A stretch of 6,960 bases of DNA, taken from positions 1 to 6,960 of the forward strand of contig JAUZQI010000097.1 of NCBI GenBank assembly GCA_030951095.1, given 5' to 3'. This DNA comes from Mariprofundus sp. (GTDB lineage Bacteria > Pseudomonadota > Zetaproteobacteria > Mariprofundales > Mariprofundaceae). Below are positions 1 to 5,982 of the stretch, in pieces. Numbering within the stretch: position 1 is the stretch's first letter; the number at the start of each line of letters is the position of its first letter. The notes beneath the pieces were generated by a model that was given only the letters and a program-made list of their open reading frames with translations, was not told the origin of the DNA and did no database searches. A program made the translations under genes and the position numbers.

Positions 1-663
1 TTCAGCAAAAACTATTAGTCGCATCACATAGCTGGCGAAAAAACAGCGGGGCGCGTTGCCATCATGAATCGGATCGTAGTGAAAACTTTTGCCGTTAATC
101 AGGGCATGCGTCCAGCCCTTATTCTCCACCATGGCGGACACATCATCCGCATCGGGAAAATACTGGGACTGAACCAATATATATTCACGATCCGGCTTCG
201 GATACGCCTTGGAATAATGTTTCGGATCAACAATGATCACCCCGTACATGCCACGGGCAATATGCTGCGCCAGCGGATTCGAACCGCAGTGATACATATA
301 CACGCCGGGGAAGCGCGGTTTAAAGGTAAAATGCTTGCTGTGCCCCGGACGCACGGAACCGAACTCATTGAGCATATCCACTTCGGCGGCATGAAAATCA
401 ATCGAATGGGATTTTTTGTTTTCTTTGGCATTATTTAGCGTGAAATCGATGCTGTCTCCGATCGTGATGCGCACCGGCTTGCCCGGAATCAGGCCATCGT
501 AGGTCCATGCCGAATAGCGTGTACCCTTATTATCTATCACTACATCCGTTTCCAATGCGTTCATCGTCACCTTGACCGTTTTGGCGAAAACGGCCGGAGC
601 ATTTACACCGGCAATCATGGCCATGATCGCACATGAAAATATACCTGTTATAAATCGATGCAT
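1..663 (-). CDS. nirK: NirK-type copper nitrite reductase / two-domain multicopper oxidase, N-terminal part (runs off the window)
   Basis: I translated this frame from ATG 663-661 to the window edge: 221 codons, no stop. Residues 1-27 form a signal peptide (basic start, hydrophobic core, AVFA/KT cleavage), so the protein is periplasmic. The first cupredoxin domain keeps all ligands visible in this half: H86 (type 1 Cu), D89 (matching the catalytic Asp98 of Alcaligenes NirK) and H91 (type 2 Cu) in HSIDFHAA; H125 (type 2) and C126 (type 1) in MYHC; H134 and M139 (type 1) in HIARGMYG. A linker around 186-201 (HALINGKSFHYDPIHD) leads to domain two, which lies outside and holds the third type 2 His. 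NirK reduces nitrite to NO. The Cu residues and Asp favour NirK, but a related two-domain oxidase is possible. The last about 15 residues fit the family less well and sit at the sequence edge. The start is fixed by AAGGAG six bases upstream. Confidence 0.82.
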   Translation of the reverse strand, partial: MHRFITGIFSCAIMAMIAGVNAPAVFAKTVKVTMNALETDVVIDNKGTRYSAWTYDGLIPGKPVRITIGDSIDFTLNNAKENKKSHSIDFHAAEVDMLNEFGSVRPGHSKHFTFKPRFPGVYMYHCGSNPLAQHIARGMYGVIIVDPKHYSKAYPKPDREYILVQSQYFPDADDVSAMVENKGWTHALINGKSFHYDPIHDGNAPRCFFASYVMRLIVFAE

Positions 664-669
664 AGTTCT

Positions 670-675
670 CTCCTT
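670..675 (-). promoter_or_regulatory. Ribosome binding site of the nirK-type gene
   Basis: On the minus strand a perfect AAGGAG lies six bases before ATG 663-661. It fixes the start of the exported copper protein, and the predicted signal peptide begins exactly there. Confidence 0.85.
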
Positions 676-1095
676 GAACGATTAAAATCAGTGGTTGGCG
701 TAGCAAGGCCGACTGAATTTTTCTTGCTAGATATTTTTTGATTCGGATATTTTTATGCACTTGGATGTTGAACAATATCCAGCAAACCATTTCTTTCAAT
801 ATGATAAATCACTCGCTCAAAAGAAATACCACGTTCTATTGAGCAACTTATCCTTATCGGAATTCTAATATTTCATATGCAAACTTTAGTACATTGTGTG
901 CCTCTTGCAATCACACATATACCTATCGCGGCATGAACTCCAGTTACGGGAAACCTGCGTCCACACAGACCCGGACGAACGGTTTTATCGCATCCGGTTT
1001 ATCAGTAATGCTCGCTTTCGTATCGAGCGAAGATCATACAGACCCGTTGAAAGTTGCTCAATAGCGGCGCAAATCGCGTTACAACTACCCAACGA

Positions 1096-1136
1096 TTGAA
1101 TAATAAAATGGTAAAATCTTCCATTTTGTTATTCAA
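1096..1136 (+). repeat. AT-rich 16-bp hairpin beside repeat copy A
   Basis: Left arm 1096-1111 and right arm 1121-1136 are complementary along 16 positions, around a nine-base loop (1112-1120). The only imperfect pair is T1104 with G1128. It is a U-G wobble in RNA read on the plus strand, but an A-C mismatch on the minus strand, so the structure is complete only in plus-strand RNA. The stem is AT-rich and followed by GAGTTTTCG, with only four T, so it is not a standard intrinsic terminator. It directly abuts repeat copy A, in the same orientation as the hairpin and core at copy B. Confidence 0.65.
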
Positions 1137-1200
1137 GAGTTTTCGAAACACCAGATGAATCAAAGAGTTGCGGCATGCGCCGCATGTCAATATCGGATTT
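1137..1200 (+). repeat. 64-bp repeat, copy A (inverted relative to copy B)
   Basis: This segment aligns without gaps to the reverse complement of 3134-3197, with 53 of 64 bases identical by my hand count. A 25-bp core at 1167-1191 is identical in both copies. Inside the core, TGCGGC and GCCGCA (1169-1184) form a six-bp stem around an ATGC loop. The upstream portion shares CCAGAT and ATCAA. The copy lies downstream of, and points against, the end of the unknown 217-residue gene. I do not recognise the repeat family; it does not show a classical REP tetranucleotide. Confidence 0.8.
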
Positions 1201-1213
1201 AATCTGAATGTAT

Positions 1214-1867
1214 TCAGAATTCCGTTGAGTCGAGTGATGGCTCATGCTGCCAGCTGCGGATGGATTCGATGTAGTCCGATTCATCTTTTAGTTTTTCGAT
1301 ATCCGGCACGAAGATATTCATGTTGGATGATATCAGATGATCCAGCCAGCCGGCCAGGAACTGACGGTAGAGATGATCCATCATGGTATCATTGGTGGTG
1401 GCTTTGGGGCCGATATAATCTTCGCTGGAAGCAATTTCTCCACGTACGGCAATATCAAGATTGCTGATGATCGATATCTTGTTTGTGTCCAGTGCCCGGA
1501 AATGTCCGGCGACACCAAGGTAGATCAGCCAGGGTGTGCCCGGCTCAAGCTGAGCGTAGCAATCCTGCATTTGATGTTTATCGGGAACAGGCGCACTTGA
1601 TGTTCTGTGCAATACCGCATGTGCAAAGATTCCACGCATCAGGAAATCAAATTTCCCTGCCTTCTTTTGAGGGGCCAGAGCGGTTTTCTTGTCTTTTTTC
1701 AGGCGTCGATTCAGCCAGTATTCAGCGCTTTTTTTATCTGCGATCCGGGCATCGCCATGTTGTAATGGTTCGGCATACAGACATTCGCGCCAGCTATCAT
1801 TTTGCAGCAATCGCCAGGCCTTGGCTGCGGAAGGGGAAAGGGCATCGATGGAAAAACAGATGTTCAT
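1214..1867 (-). CDS. Unrecognised protein, 217 residues
   Basis: I do not recognise this family. The frame runs from ATG 1867-1865 to TGA 1216-1214, starting 44 bases after the rnd stop, so it is probably co-transcribed with rnd. No clear Shine-Dalgarno precedes the ATG; the gap holds the perfect palindrome CGTGATCACG (1891-1900) and a small ACGGG/CCCGT hairpin. The product has no signal peptide and no membrane segment, and looks soluble. Residues 45-71 are rich in Lys and Arg. A hydrophobic stretch, PWLIYLGVAGHFRAL (about 111-125), and the segment about 130-190, with SNLDIAVRGEIASSEDYIGP and a predicted helical DHLYRQFLAGWLDHL, look like a folded domain. The tail is acidic and polar. No catalytic motif is evident. 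It is the longest open frame over this stretch and reads like ordinary protein, so I take it as real. The inverted 64-bp repeats bracket it together with rnd. Confidence 0.65.
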   Translation of the reverse strand: MNICFSIDALSPSAAKAWRLLQNDSWRECLYAEPLQHGDARIADKKSAEYWLNRRLKKDKKTALAPQKKAGKFDFLMRGIFAHAVLHRTSSAPVPDKHQMQDCYAQLEPGTPWLIYLGVAGHFRALDTNKISIISNLDIAVRGEIASSEDYIGPKATTNDTMMDHLYRQFLAGWLDHLISSNMNIFVPDIEKLKDESDYIESIRSWQHEPSLDSTEF

Positions 1868-1911
1868 GAAGCAGCTTTATCTTTGAAAGTCGTGATCACG
1901 GGCAACCCCGT

Positions 1912-3063
1912 TTATGGATTCAGGTGAAGACAAATTTCACCGCGCAACAGGCGCAACAGGTCATGGCCGACCAGTTCATAGCGCCAGCCATGCAGGCAGA
2001 CCACTTGTGGAGGCTCGTCTTTACAGCGATAGCCCCATGATGCCAGTTCGGAGAGATCGGATTTATTGGCCAGAATGGAGGATGAAATTTCCCCTTCCTC
2101 TGCTTTCAGGCGCACCAGTGTATCGAGCATTTCCAGCCGCAGATCAGTACCGGTATGATTATGACGACGTGGAGACTGTCTGGGCCAGTCTTCTTCAGGC
2201 GTATCTATACCCTGTTGCCAGATCTGAATGATTTCTTCGCCGAAGCGTTTGATGAAGCCGGCATTGATGCCGCGCATACGTTGCATGGTATCAAGCGATA
2301 ATGAACTGCGACGAGCGATTTCGAGCAGTGCTTCATCCGAAATCATGCGTCGACGCGGAATATCACGATGTTTGGCAGCACGTTCGCGCCAGGCGGCCAG
2401 TTCGCGCAGGGCAGCGAGATGTTTACCCTTGAGCTTGGTGACGCCTTTCACGCGCCAGAAAATGGTATTCACATCATTATCATAGGTGGCCGGATTGGTG
2501 AGTACGCTTTGCTCTTCCTGCAGCCAGCCGGTGCGCCCGGTAGCTTCTAGACGCTCCTGCAGATGCTGATATACCGGCATCAGCCAGATTACATCATCGG
2601 CGGCATAGGTGAGCTGTTTGGAGGTGAGGGGGCGTGTTTTCCAGTTGGTGAATGATTCGCCTTTGGGCAATGTCTTTTTAGTGATGCGCTGCACCAGATT
2701 GCCGAATCCAACCTGTTGTCCGTAACCGAGCAGCGCGGCAGCGATCTGGGTATCGAACAGAGGCATGGGCAGATGCCCCGATTCCTTAACGAAAATTTCG
2801 ATATCCTGCCTGCCGGCATGAAAGACTTTCAGTATTTTCGGGTCGCACAAGATATCCCACAGCGCTGACATATCATTCAGTGCAATCGGGTCAATAATCC
2901 AGCACTGGCCGTTGCCGTAAATCTGCAGCAGGGCGAATTCAGCATAGTAGGTTCTTTCCCGATGAAACTCGGTATCAAGGCACAACACATGGCATGCGGA
3001 CATCTCCTTGCAGGCTGTTTCCAGCAGGACAGGGTTATCAATATAGAGCGTAGAATTGGACAT
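1912..3063 (-). CDS. rnd: Ribonuclease D
   Basis: RNase D is a cytoplasmic 3'-to-5' exoribonuclease that trims tRNA precursors and other structured RNAs. From ATG 3063-3061 it is 383 residues (E. coli: 375). The DEDDy exonuclease domain covers about residues 5-170: D30 and E32 in CLDTEF (ExoI), D87 in FHAGRQDIEIF with D104 in LFDTQ (ExoII), and Y153 and D157 in YAADD (ExoIII). All catalytic residues are present. One HRDC domain follows at about 205-285 (LKGKHLAALRELAAWRERAA), then the usual C-terminal helical part. The frame stays open 41 codons further upstream, but that extension runs into a DNA repeat, so I prefer MSNSTLYIDN as the start. Its own ribosome site is poor; a strong AAGGAG nearby points to an out-of-frame ATG. 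The unknown gene follows after 44 bases. Confidence 0.93.
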   Translation of the reverse strand: MSNSTLYIDNPVLLETACKEMSACHVLCLDTEFHRERTYYAEFALLQIYGNGQCWIIDPIALNDMSALWDILCDPKILKVFHAGRQDIEIFVKESGHLPMPLFDTQIAAALLGYGQQVGFGNLVQRITKKTLPKGESFTNWKTRPLTSKQLTYAADDVIWLMPVYQHLQERLEATGRTGWLQEEQSVLTNPATYDNDVNTIFWRVKGVTKLKGKHLAALRELAAWRERAAKHRDIPRRRMISDEALLEIARRSSLSLDTMQRMRGINAGFIKRFGEEIIQIWQQGIDTPEEDWPRQSPRRHNHTGTDLRLEMLDTLVRLKAEEGEISSSILANKSDLSELASWGYRCKDEPPQVVCLHGWRYELVGHDLLRLLRGEICLHLNP

Positions 3064-3088
3064 GGCAGCAGGATAGTCATCATGGTCG

Positions 3089-3094
3089 CTCCTT
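3089..3094 (-). promoter_or_regulatory. Strong Shine-Dalgarno before rnd, pointing to an out-of-frame ATG
   Basis: AAGGAG followed by CGACC leads to ATG 3083-3081 and a second ATG at 3080-3078. Neither is in the rnd frame, which begins at ATG 3063-3061. The frame from 3083 would run about 67 codons across rnd with no family resemblance. The site is either the real rnd signal with a one-base error between 3083 and 3063, a non-canonical distant site, or the start of an overlapping leader. Confidence 0.5.
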
Positions 3095-3133
3095 GAAAGG
3101 ATTGAATCGTGTCCACCGAAGCTGTAAAAGCCA

Positions 3134-3197
3134 AGATCCGACATTGACATGCGGCGCATGCCGCAACCCCTTGATCTATCTGGCATTCCAAAAAATC
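3134..3197 (-). repeat. 64-bp repeat, copy B (inverted relative to copy A)
   Basis: The reverse complement of this stretch matches 1137-1200 without gaps (53 of 64). The identical 25-bp core is 3143-3167, with the small GC hairpin at 3150-3165. In its own orientation it lies in the leader region of rnd, ending 70 bases before the chosen ATG. The rnd frame stays open through it, but since the same sequence occurs in a non-coding spot at copy A, I read it as a DNA or RNA element and not as the N-terminus of RNase D. Confidence 0.8.
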
Positions 3198-3240
3198 ATT
3201 TATCACCAGCAAAGTGACAGCATGATTTTTTGAAACACCA
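3181..3240 (-). repeat. 19-bp hairpin upstream of rnd, overlapping repeat copy B
   Basis: Arms 3181-3199 and 3222-3240 flank a 22-base loop. The inner 11 bp (CAAAAAATCAT / ATGATTTTTTG) are perfect. The outer 8 bp contain three imperfect positions, and all three are G-U wobbles in minus-strand RNA but C-A mismatches in plus-strand RNA. The hairpin is therefore fully paired only in a transcript heading into rnd. It may be part of the rnd 5' leader. A terminator role is less likely, because the T-run lies inside the stem and not after it. Confidence 0.65.
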
Positions 3241-3438
3241 TATAAACCAAGTGATTACACCCTGCATCCAATGTCAGTTCTTGGGGTAAAAGAATTGTTT
3301 ATTGCCGGGCCACTTCATATTGGAGCCAGGCAAGTGAAGCGTTCCACGCTGGCAAACGCGTCATCGCCATGATTACGTATCTTCTACTGGGATTTGAGCC
3401 TTTATTGATCAATCCAGAACGATCAACCCTTTCTGAAA

Positions 3439-4602
3439 TCACATCAGTTTAATATTGCCAGTGTCCGCTTTCTGTTTGGCTGGCAATCGGCGGGAAATCA
3501 AGTGGTTTACTTTTTCCGCCTCCTTGCGGTAGGTGGTTAACTTCCCGCCATAAACCGCAATATATGAAGGTTTGTTCTCGTGATCACAGACCAGCATAGA
3601 GCTGCGATTGGCCGAAAAGGCTGCATCTGAATACTGTGGAAGTACGCGAATACCACAGTACTGTTTCAATATATCAGATTCGGAACAGGGATTATCAGGA
3701 AAATAGCGATGATAGGTTGCGAGGATGGCGGCTATTTCTTCTTTGCTTGCATGGACATCGGCCGGATCACCATGAAAATCTGTTTCGGTGGTGCCAGCCA
3801 GCGTTCCACCTTTCCATGGCCGAAAAAACATCACCCGACCATCTTCTGATTCAACATAGACAAAGGCAGGACACGGGCGGTCGAGCAGCAGGTGGGTGCC
3901 CTGAACCAGGTGGACTTTCTGTTCGGGGGGCAGAGGCGTGATTTGTTGCCTGACCGTGTTAACCCACGGCCCTGCCGCATTGATCAGGATTTTTGCCCTG
4001 ATTTCTGTTTTCGGAGCCTGCCCTGCCGGGGCCAGTTGGATCAGCCACCTGTCATTCTGAAATTCCGCACTGATAAATGCGGTGTGTTGCTGAATGTTTG
4101 CACCAAGTTGTTCGGCTGATCTGGCAACGGCTTGTGTCAGCAGTGCATCATCGGTAGCTGCATCCTCATAGGCGAGCAGGGCAGTCATATCTTCTGTATT
4201 TAAACCGGGAATGACATCGCACCACTGTTTTCGGGGAATGGATTTGAACCGGGATCGTCCGGCGGATAATGCCCAGTAGAGAGTCAGACCGATATTTACC
4301 ATCCATGCCGGTCTTTTGTTGTGCCGGTAAACAGGGATATAAAACCATTCGCGACTGACCAGATGGGGTGCCAGTTTCAGCAGGGTTTCACGTTCATGCA
4401 AAGCCTAATAAACCAGTCTCATCTGCATGGACTCCAGATAACGCAGGCCACCGTGGATGAGCTTGGTAGAATTGCCGGAGGTGGCAGAGGCGATCGTATT
4501 CTGCTCGACCAGCAGCACCGAATGACCTGCTGAAACAGCAGCTTGGGCTGTACCAGCACCGTAAATGCCACCGCCGACGATCAGTATATCAACATCAGTC
4601 AT
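3439..4602 (-). pseudogene. glpD: GlpD-like FAD-dependent glycerol-3-phosphate dehydrogenase, interrupted by an in-frame TAG
   Basis: GlpD oxidises glycerol-3-phosphate to dihydroxyacetone phosphate and passes electrons to quinone at the inner membrane. From ATG 4602-4600 the frame shows the FAD-binding Rossmann motif ILIVGGGIYGAGTA (6-19) and the family block SGNSTKLIHGGLRYLE (42-57). Codon 66 is TAG (4407-4405). Without any frame shift the protein resumes as ALHERETLLKLAPHL and continues to the glycine-rich INAAGPWVN and the C-terminal FAD motif VYGGKLTTYRKEAE. E. coli GlpD has Glu at the stop position, so one GAG-to-TAG change explains it. With readthrough the product would be 387 residues; E. 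coli GlpD is about 500, so the C-terminal cap domain is absent. Its start overlaps the phosphodiesterase end by eight bases, and AAGGAG lies seven bases upstream. It could be a recent pseudogene, a sequencing error or a readthrough gene. Confidence 0.88.
4405..4407 (-). other. In-frame amber codon in the glpD-like gene
   Basis: The minus-strand reading is GTT TAT TAG GCT TTG CAT GAA. Both sides are in the same frame and both match GlpD, so this is a point change and not a frameshift. TAG also ends folK (5978-5976) and the kinase (5313-5311) in this window, so genome-wide reassignment of TAG is unlikely. Confidence 0.9.
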
Positions 4603-5305
4603 TTGCGAGCTCCTTTTTCATGCGGCCAAAATGATTGGTTTCGATCAAATCAATACCGGCTGCTAATAATACTCTGGCCTGTTTGGCATCATTGACCGTA
4701 TACACGGCACACCTCACCCCGTGCTGTTGCCAAACCGTTGTCTCCTCGGCGCGGTTGACCGGAAGAAACAGATATGAAAAGACAGCATTTGGAGCGCGAT
4801 GATATTCCGATACCCATCCGACATCGCCGCTGAAATATTGGCTGCATGCTTCGACCAATAGCGCCGACTGACTGATCAGAACAATTTGTGATTGCAGTTT
4901 TTCAGGAATCATGGACAGAACGGTATGGACGGCCTGTTTAGGTGATTTTCTGCGCAGGATGGATGGTTTCAGTTCGGCAAACAGGGTGACGTCCGGATAG
5001 TGCTCCAGCCATTGCAGCAGCGCTTTGAATGTGAGTAAGGGATATATCCCGGCGGTTTTCTCAAACAGTTCCGAACAGGTGAATCGGGATACTTTGGCCG
5101 TGCTGCCGATATTGAGTTTGCCAAGCCGGTTATCGTGCAGTACAAACGCTTCAAAATCTTTGCTGAACTGGATATCACACTCCAGAAAACGAGCGCCAGC
5201 TCTGGCAGCTGCAGAAAAAGCAGTCAGCGTATTTTCAACCGCACATGTCTGATCGCCGCGATGAGCGACAAGAAAACGGGCGAGATGAACAGACCCTGGC
5301 GGCAA
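4595..5305 (-). CDS. Cytosolic glycerophosphodiester phosphodiesterase (UgpQ-like)
   Basis: The enzyme hydrolyses glycerophosphodiesters from phospholipid breakdown to glycerol-3-phosphate and an alcohol. It is 236 residues, close to E. coli UgpQ (247), and has no signal peptide, so it should act in the cytosol. The TIM-barrel motifs are in order: HRG (15-17), ENT (24-26), E42 and D44 in LECDI, H57-D58 in VLHD, E111 and K113 in FAELKP, and VYTVND near the C-terminus. The final motif is ETNHFG, where relatives usually have TD. The start is TTG 5305-5303; an in-frame TGA lies just upstream and no ATG or GTG precedes HRG, so TTG is the only usual start. It has no Shine-Dalgarno and sits five bases after the kinase stop, suggesting translational coupling. 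Its product is the substrate of the following glpD-like gene, which it overlaps by eight bases. Confidence 0.9.
   Translation of the reverse strand: MPPGSVHLARFLVAHRGDQTCAVENTLTAFSAAARAGARFLECDIQFSKDFEAFVLHDNRLGKLNIGSTAKVSRFTCSELFEKTAGIYPLLTFKALLQWLEHYPDVTLFAELKPSILRRKSPKQAVHTVLSMIPEKLQSQIVLISQSALLVEACSQYFSGDVGWVSEYHRAPNAVFSYLFLPVNRAEETTVWQQHGVRCAVYTVNDAKQARVLLAAGIDLIETNHFGRMKKELAND
4610..4615 (-). promoter_or_regulatory. Ribosome binding site of the glpD-like gene
   Basis: AAGGAG lies seven bases before ATG 4602-4600, inside the last codons of the phosphodiesterase gene. It is the best site within this gene run, so the glpD-like gene has its own strong translation start despite the overlap. 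Confidence 0.8.
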
Positions 5306-5310
5306 GGGGG

Positions 5311-5982
5311 CTAGCTGTAGTCAGCCCAGAATTCGGTTTGCGAAGTCATATTGCCGATACGTTCGATCAGGGTATCAACTGCCTCTTCGCTATCGGCGAA
5401 ATTCATGCGATCGGTTTGCACGATCAACAGAGGCACTTCCTGATAATGAAAAAAATACTGGTCATAGGCATTGATGACCTGTTGCAGATAAGCCATTTTC
5501 AAACCGCGCTCTATGCCGCGATTGCGGCGGCGAATTCGCTCCATAATCACATCGGGTTTGGACTGCAGATAAATCACCAGATCGGGACAGTGAATATCCA
5601 CCTGGATCAGGCGTGCAACCTGATCGTACAACGCCAGCTCCTCATCAGAGAGTGTCACTGTCGCAAAGATATGATCTTTGGCGAAGAGATAATCGCTGAC
5701 TACGCCCTGACTGAACAGATCCTGCTGATGCAGTGTTTGCCATTGTTTCAGGCGCGAGAACAGAAAGGAAAGCTGAACGGACAGTGCATGGCGGGACGGA
5801 TCCTGATAAAACAGTTCGATAAAGGGGTTATCATCTACCTGCTCGAAAAAAGTGCCGGAGCCGATTTTGTCGGCCAGCTTTTGCGCCAGTGTGGTTTTCC
5901 CTACGCCGATGGCGCCTTCTATGGCAATGTGGCACTGGCTCAGCGGCCGCCCTCTTTCGGTAAGTTTTTTCTTTTCTACCAT
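5311..5982 (-). CDS. Deoxynucleoside kinase (deoxyadenosine/deoxyguanosine kinase family)
   Basis: Cytosolic kinases of this family phosphorylate deoxynucleosides with ATP for dNTP salvage. From ATG 5982-5980 the product is 223 residues, normal for bacterial members. Visible are the Walker A loop GAIGVGKTT (23-31), the FFEQVDDNPF block (45-54) that helps bind the nucleoside, SDYLFAKDHIFA (96-107) in the place of the DRS-type motif, and an arginine-rich LID around 149-160 (RIRRRNRGIERG), followed by YLQQVINAYDQYFFHY. The frame is open further upstream to 6090 but lies there inside folK. AAAGGGG five bases before 5982, a normal family length and a seven-base overlap with the folK end favour the shorter start. 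Base specificity cannot be read from sequence. A folK-kinase pair is a common arrangement in proteobacteria, often followed by panB-panC; here a phosphodiesterase follows. Confidence 0.92.
   Translation of the reverse strand: MVEKKKLTERGRPLSQCHIAIEGAIGVGKTTLAQKLADKIGSGTFFEQVDDNPFIELFYQDPSRHALSVQLSFLFSRLKQWQTLHQQDLFSQGVVSDYLFAKDHIFATVTLSDEELALYDQVARLIQVDIHCPDLVIYLQSKPDVIMERIRRRNRGIERGLKMAYLQQVINAYDQYFFHYQEVPLLIVQTDRMNFADSEEAVDTLIERIGNMTSQTEFWADYS

Larger units (their letters stand above)
664..1213. other. 550-base gap between the nirK-type gene and the unknown 217-residue gene
   Basis: I see no convincing protein gene on either strand. The open frames here (about 60-90 codons) have no family resemblance and no good ribosome binding site. 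The half next to nirK (664-900) is AT-rich and presumably holds its promoter, but I cannot point to a clear -35/-10 pair. A short inverted repeat TGTGTG (895-900) / CACACA (912-917) is present. The far half contains the AT-rich hairpin at 1096-1136 and the 64-bp repeat at 1137-1200, described separately. A six-base inverted repeat CTGAAT-gt-ATTCAG at 1204-1217 spans the stop codon of the unknown gene. Confidence 0.7.
3064..3438. other. 375-base gap between glpD-like gene and rnd
   Basis: No convincing gene. On the minus strand a 23-codon frame (3370-3299) has no clear ribosome site. After the glpD stop there is a weak six-bp hairpin TTGATC/GATCAA (3405-3410 with 3421-3426) but no T-run. The rnd-proximal part holds the hairpin at 3181-3240, repeat copy B at 3134-3197 and the AAGGAG at 3089-3094. 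The rnd promoter presumably lies here; I see no strong -35/-10 pair. Confidence 0.7.

Noticed and set aside
64..438. Plus-strand open frame of 124 codons
   Set aside because: It is antisense to the NirK-type gene, which has a signal peptide and all expected copper ligands. The His-rich plus-strand product is a complement effect.
738..751. Possible FNR box (TTGAT-tcgg-ATatt) upstream of nirK
   Set aside because: Only one half-site is good (7 of 10 positions overall). In AT-rich DNA this is expected by chance, so I do not list it as an operator.
1002..1190. Minus-strand open frame of 62 codons in the nirK gap
   Set aside because: Its first codons fall in repeat copy A and it then crosses the AT-rich hairpin; no ribosome site and no family resemblance.
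1137..1200. Integron attC site or classical REP element
   Set aside because: No GTTRRRY/RYYYAAC core pair at the ends, and no GTAG-type tetranucleotide beside the stem. The inverted order of the copies also does not suit a cassette array.
3241..3271. Possible rnd promoter, TTGGAT and TTTATA on the minus strand
   Set aside because: The spacing is 19 bases and the match is weak. It is suitably placed above the hairpin but not good enough to call.
3299..3370. 23-codon minus-strand frame (MAMTRLPAWN...)
   Set aside because: Too short and without a clear ribosome site; nothing else supports it.
3405..3426. Terminator of the glpD-like gene (TTGATC/GATCAA hairpin)
   Set aside because: Only six AT-rich base pairs with a ten-base loop and no T-run afterwards on the minus strand.
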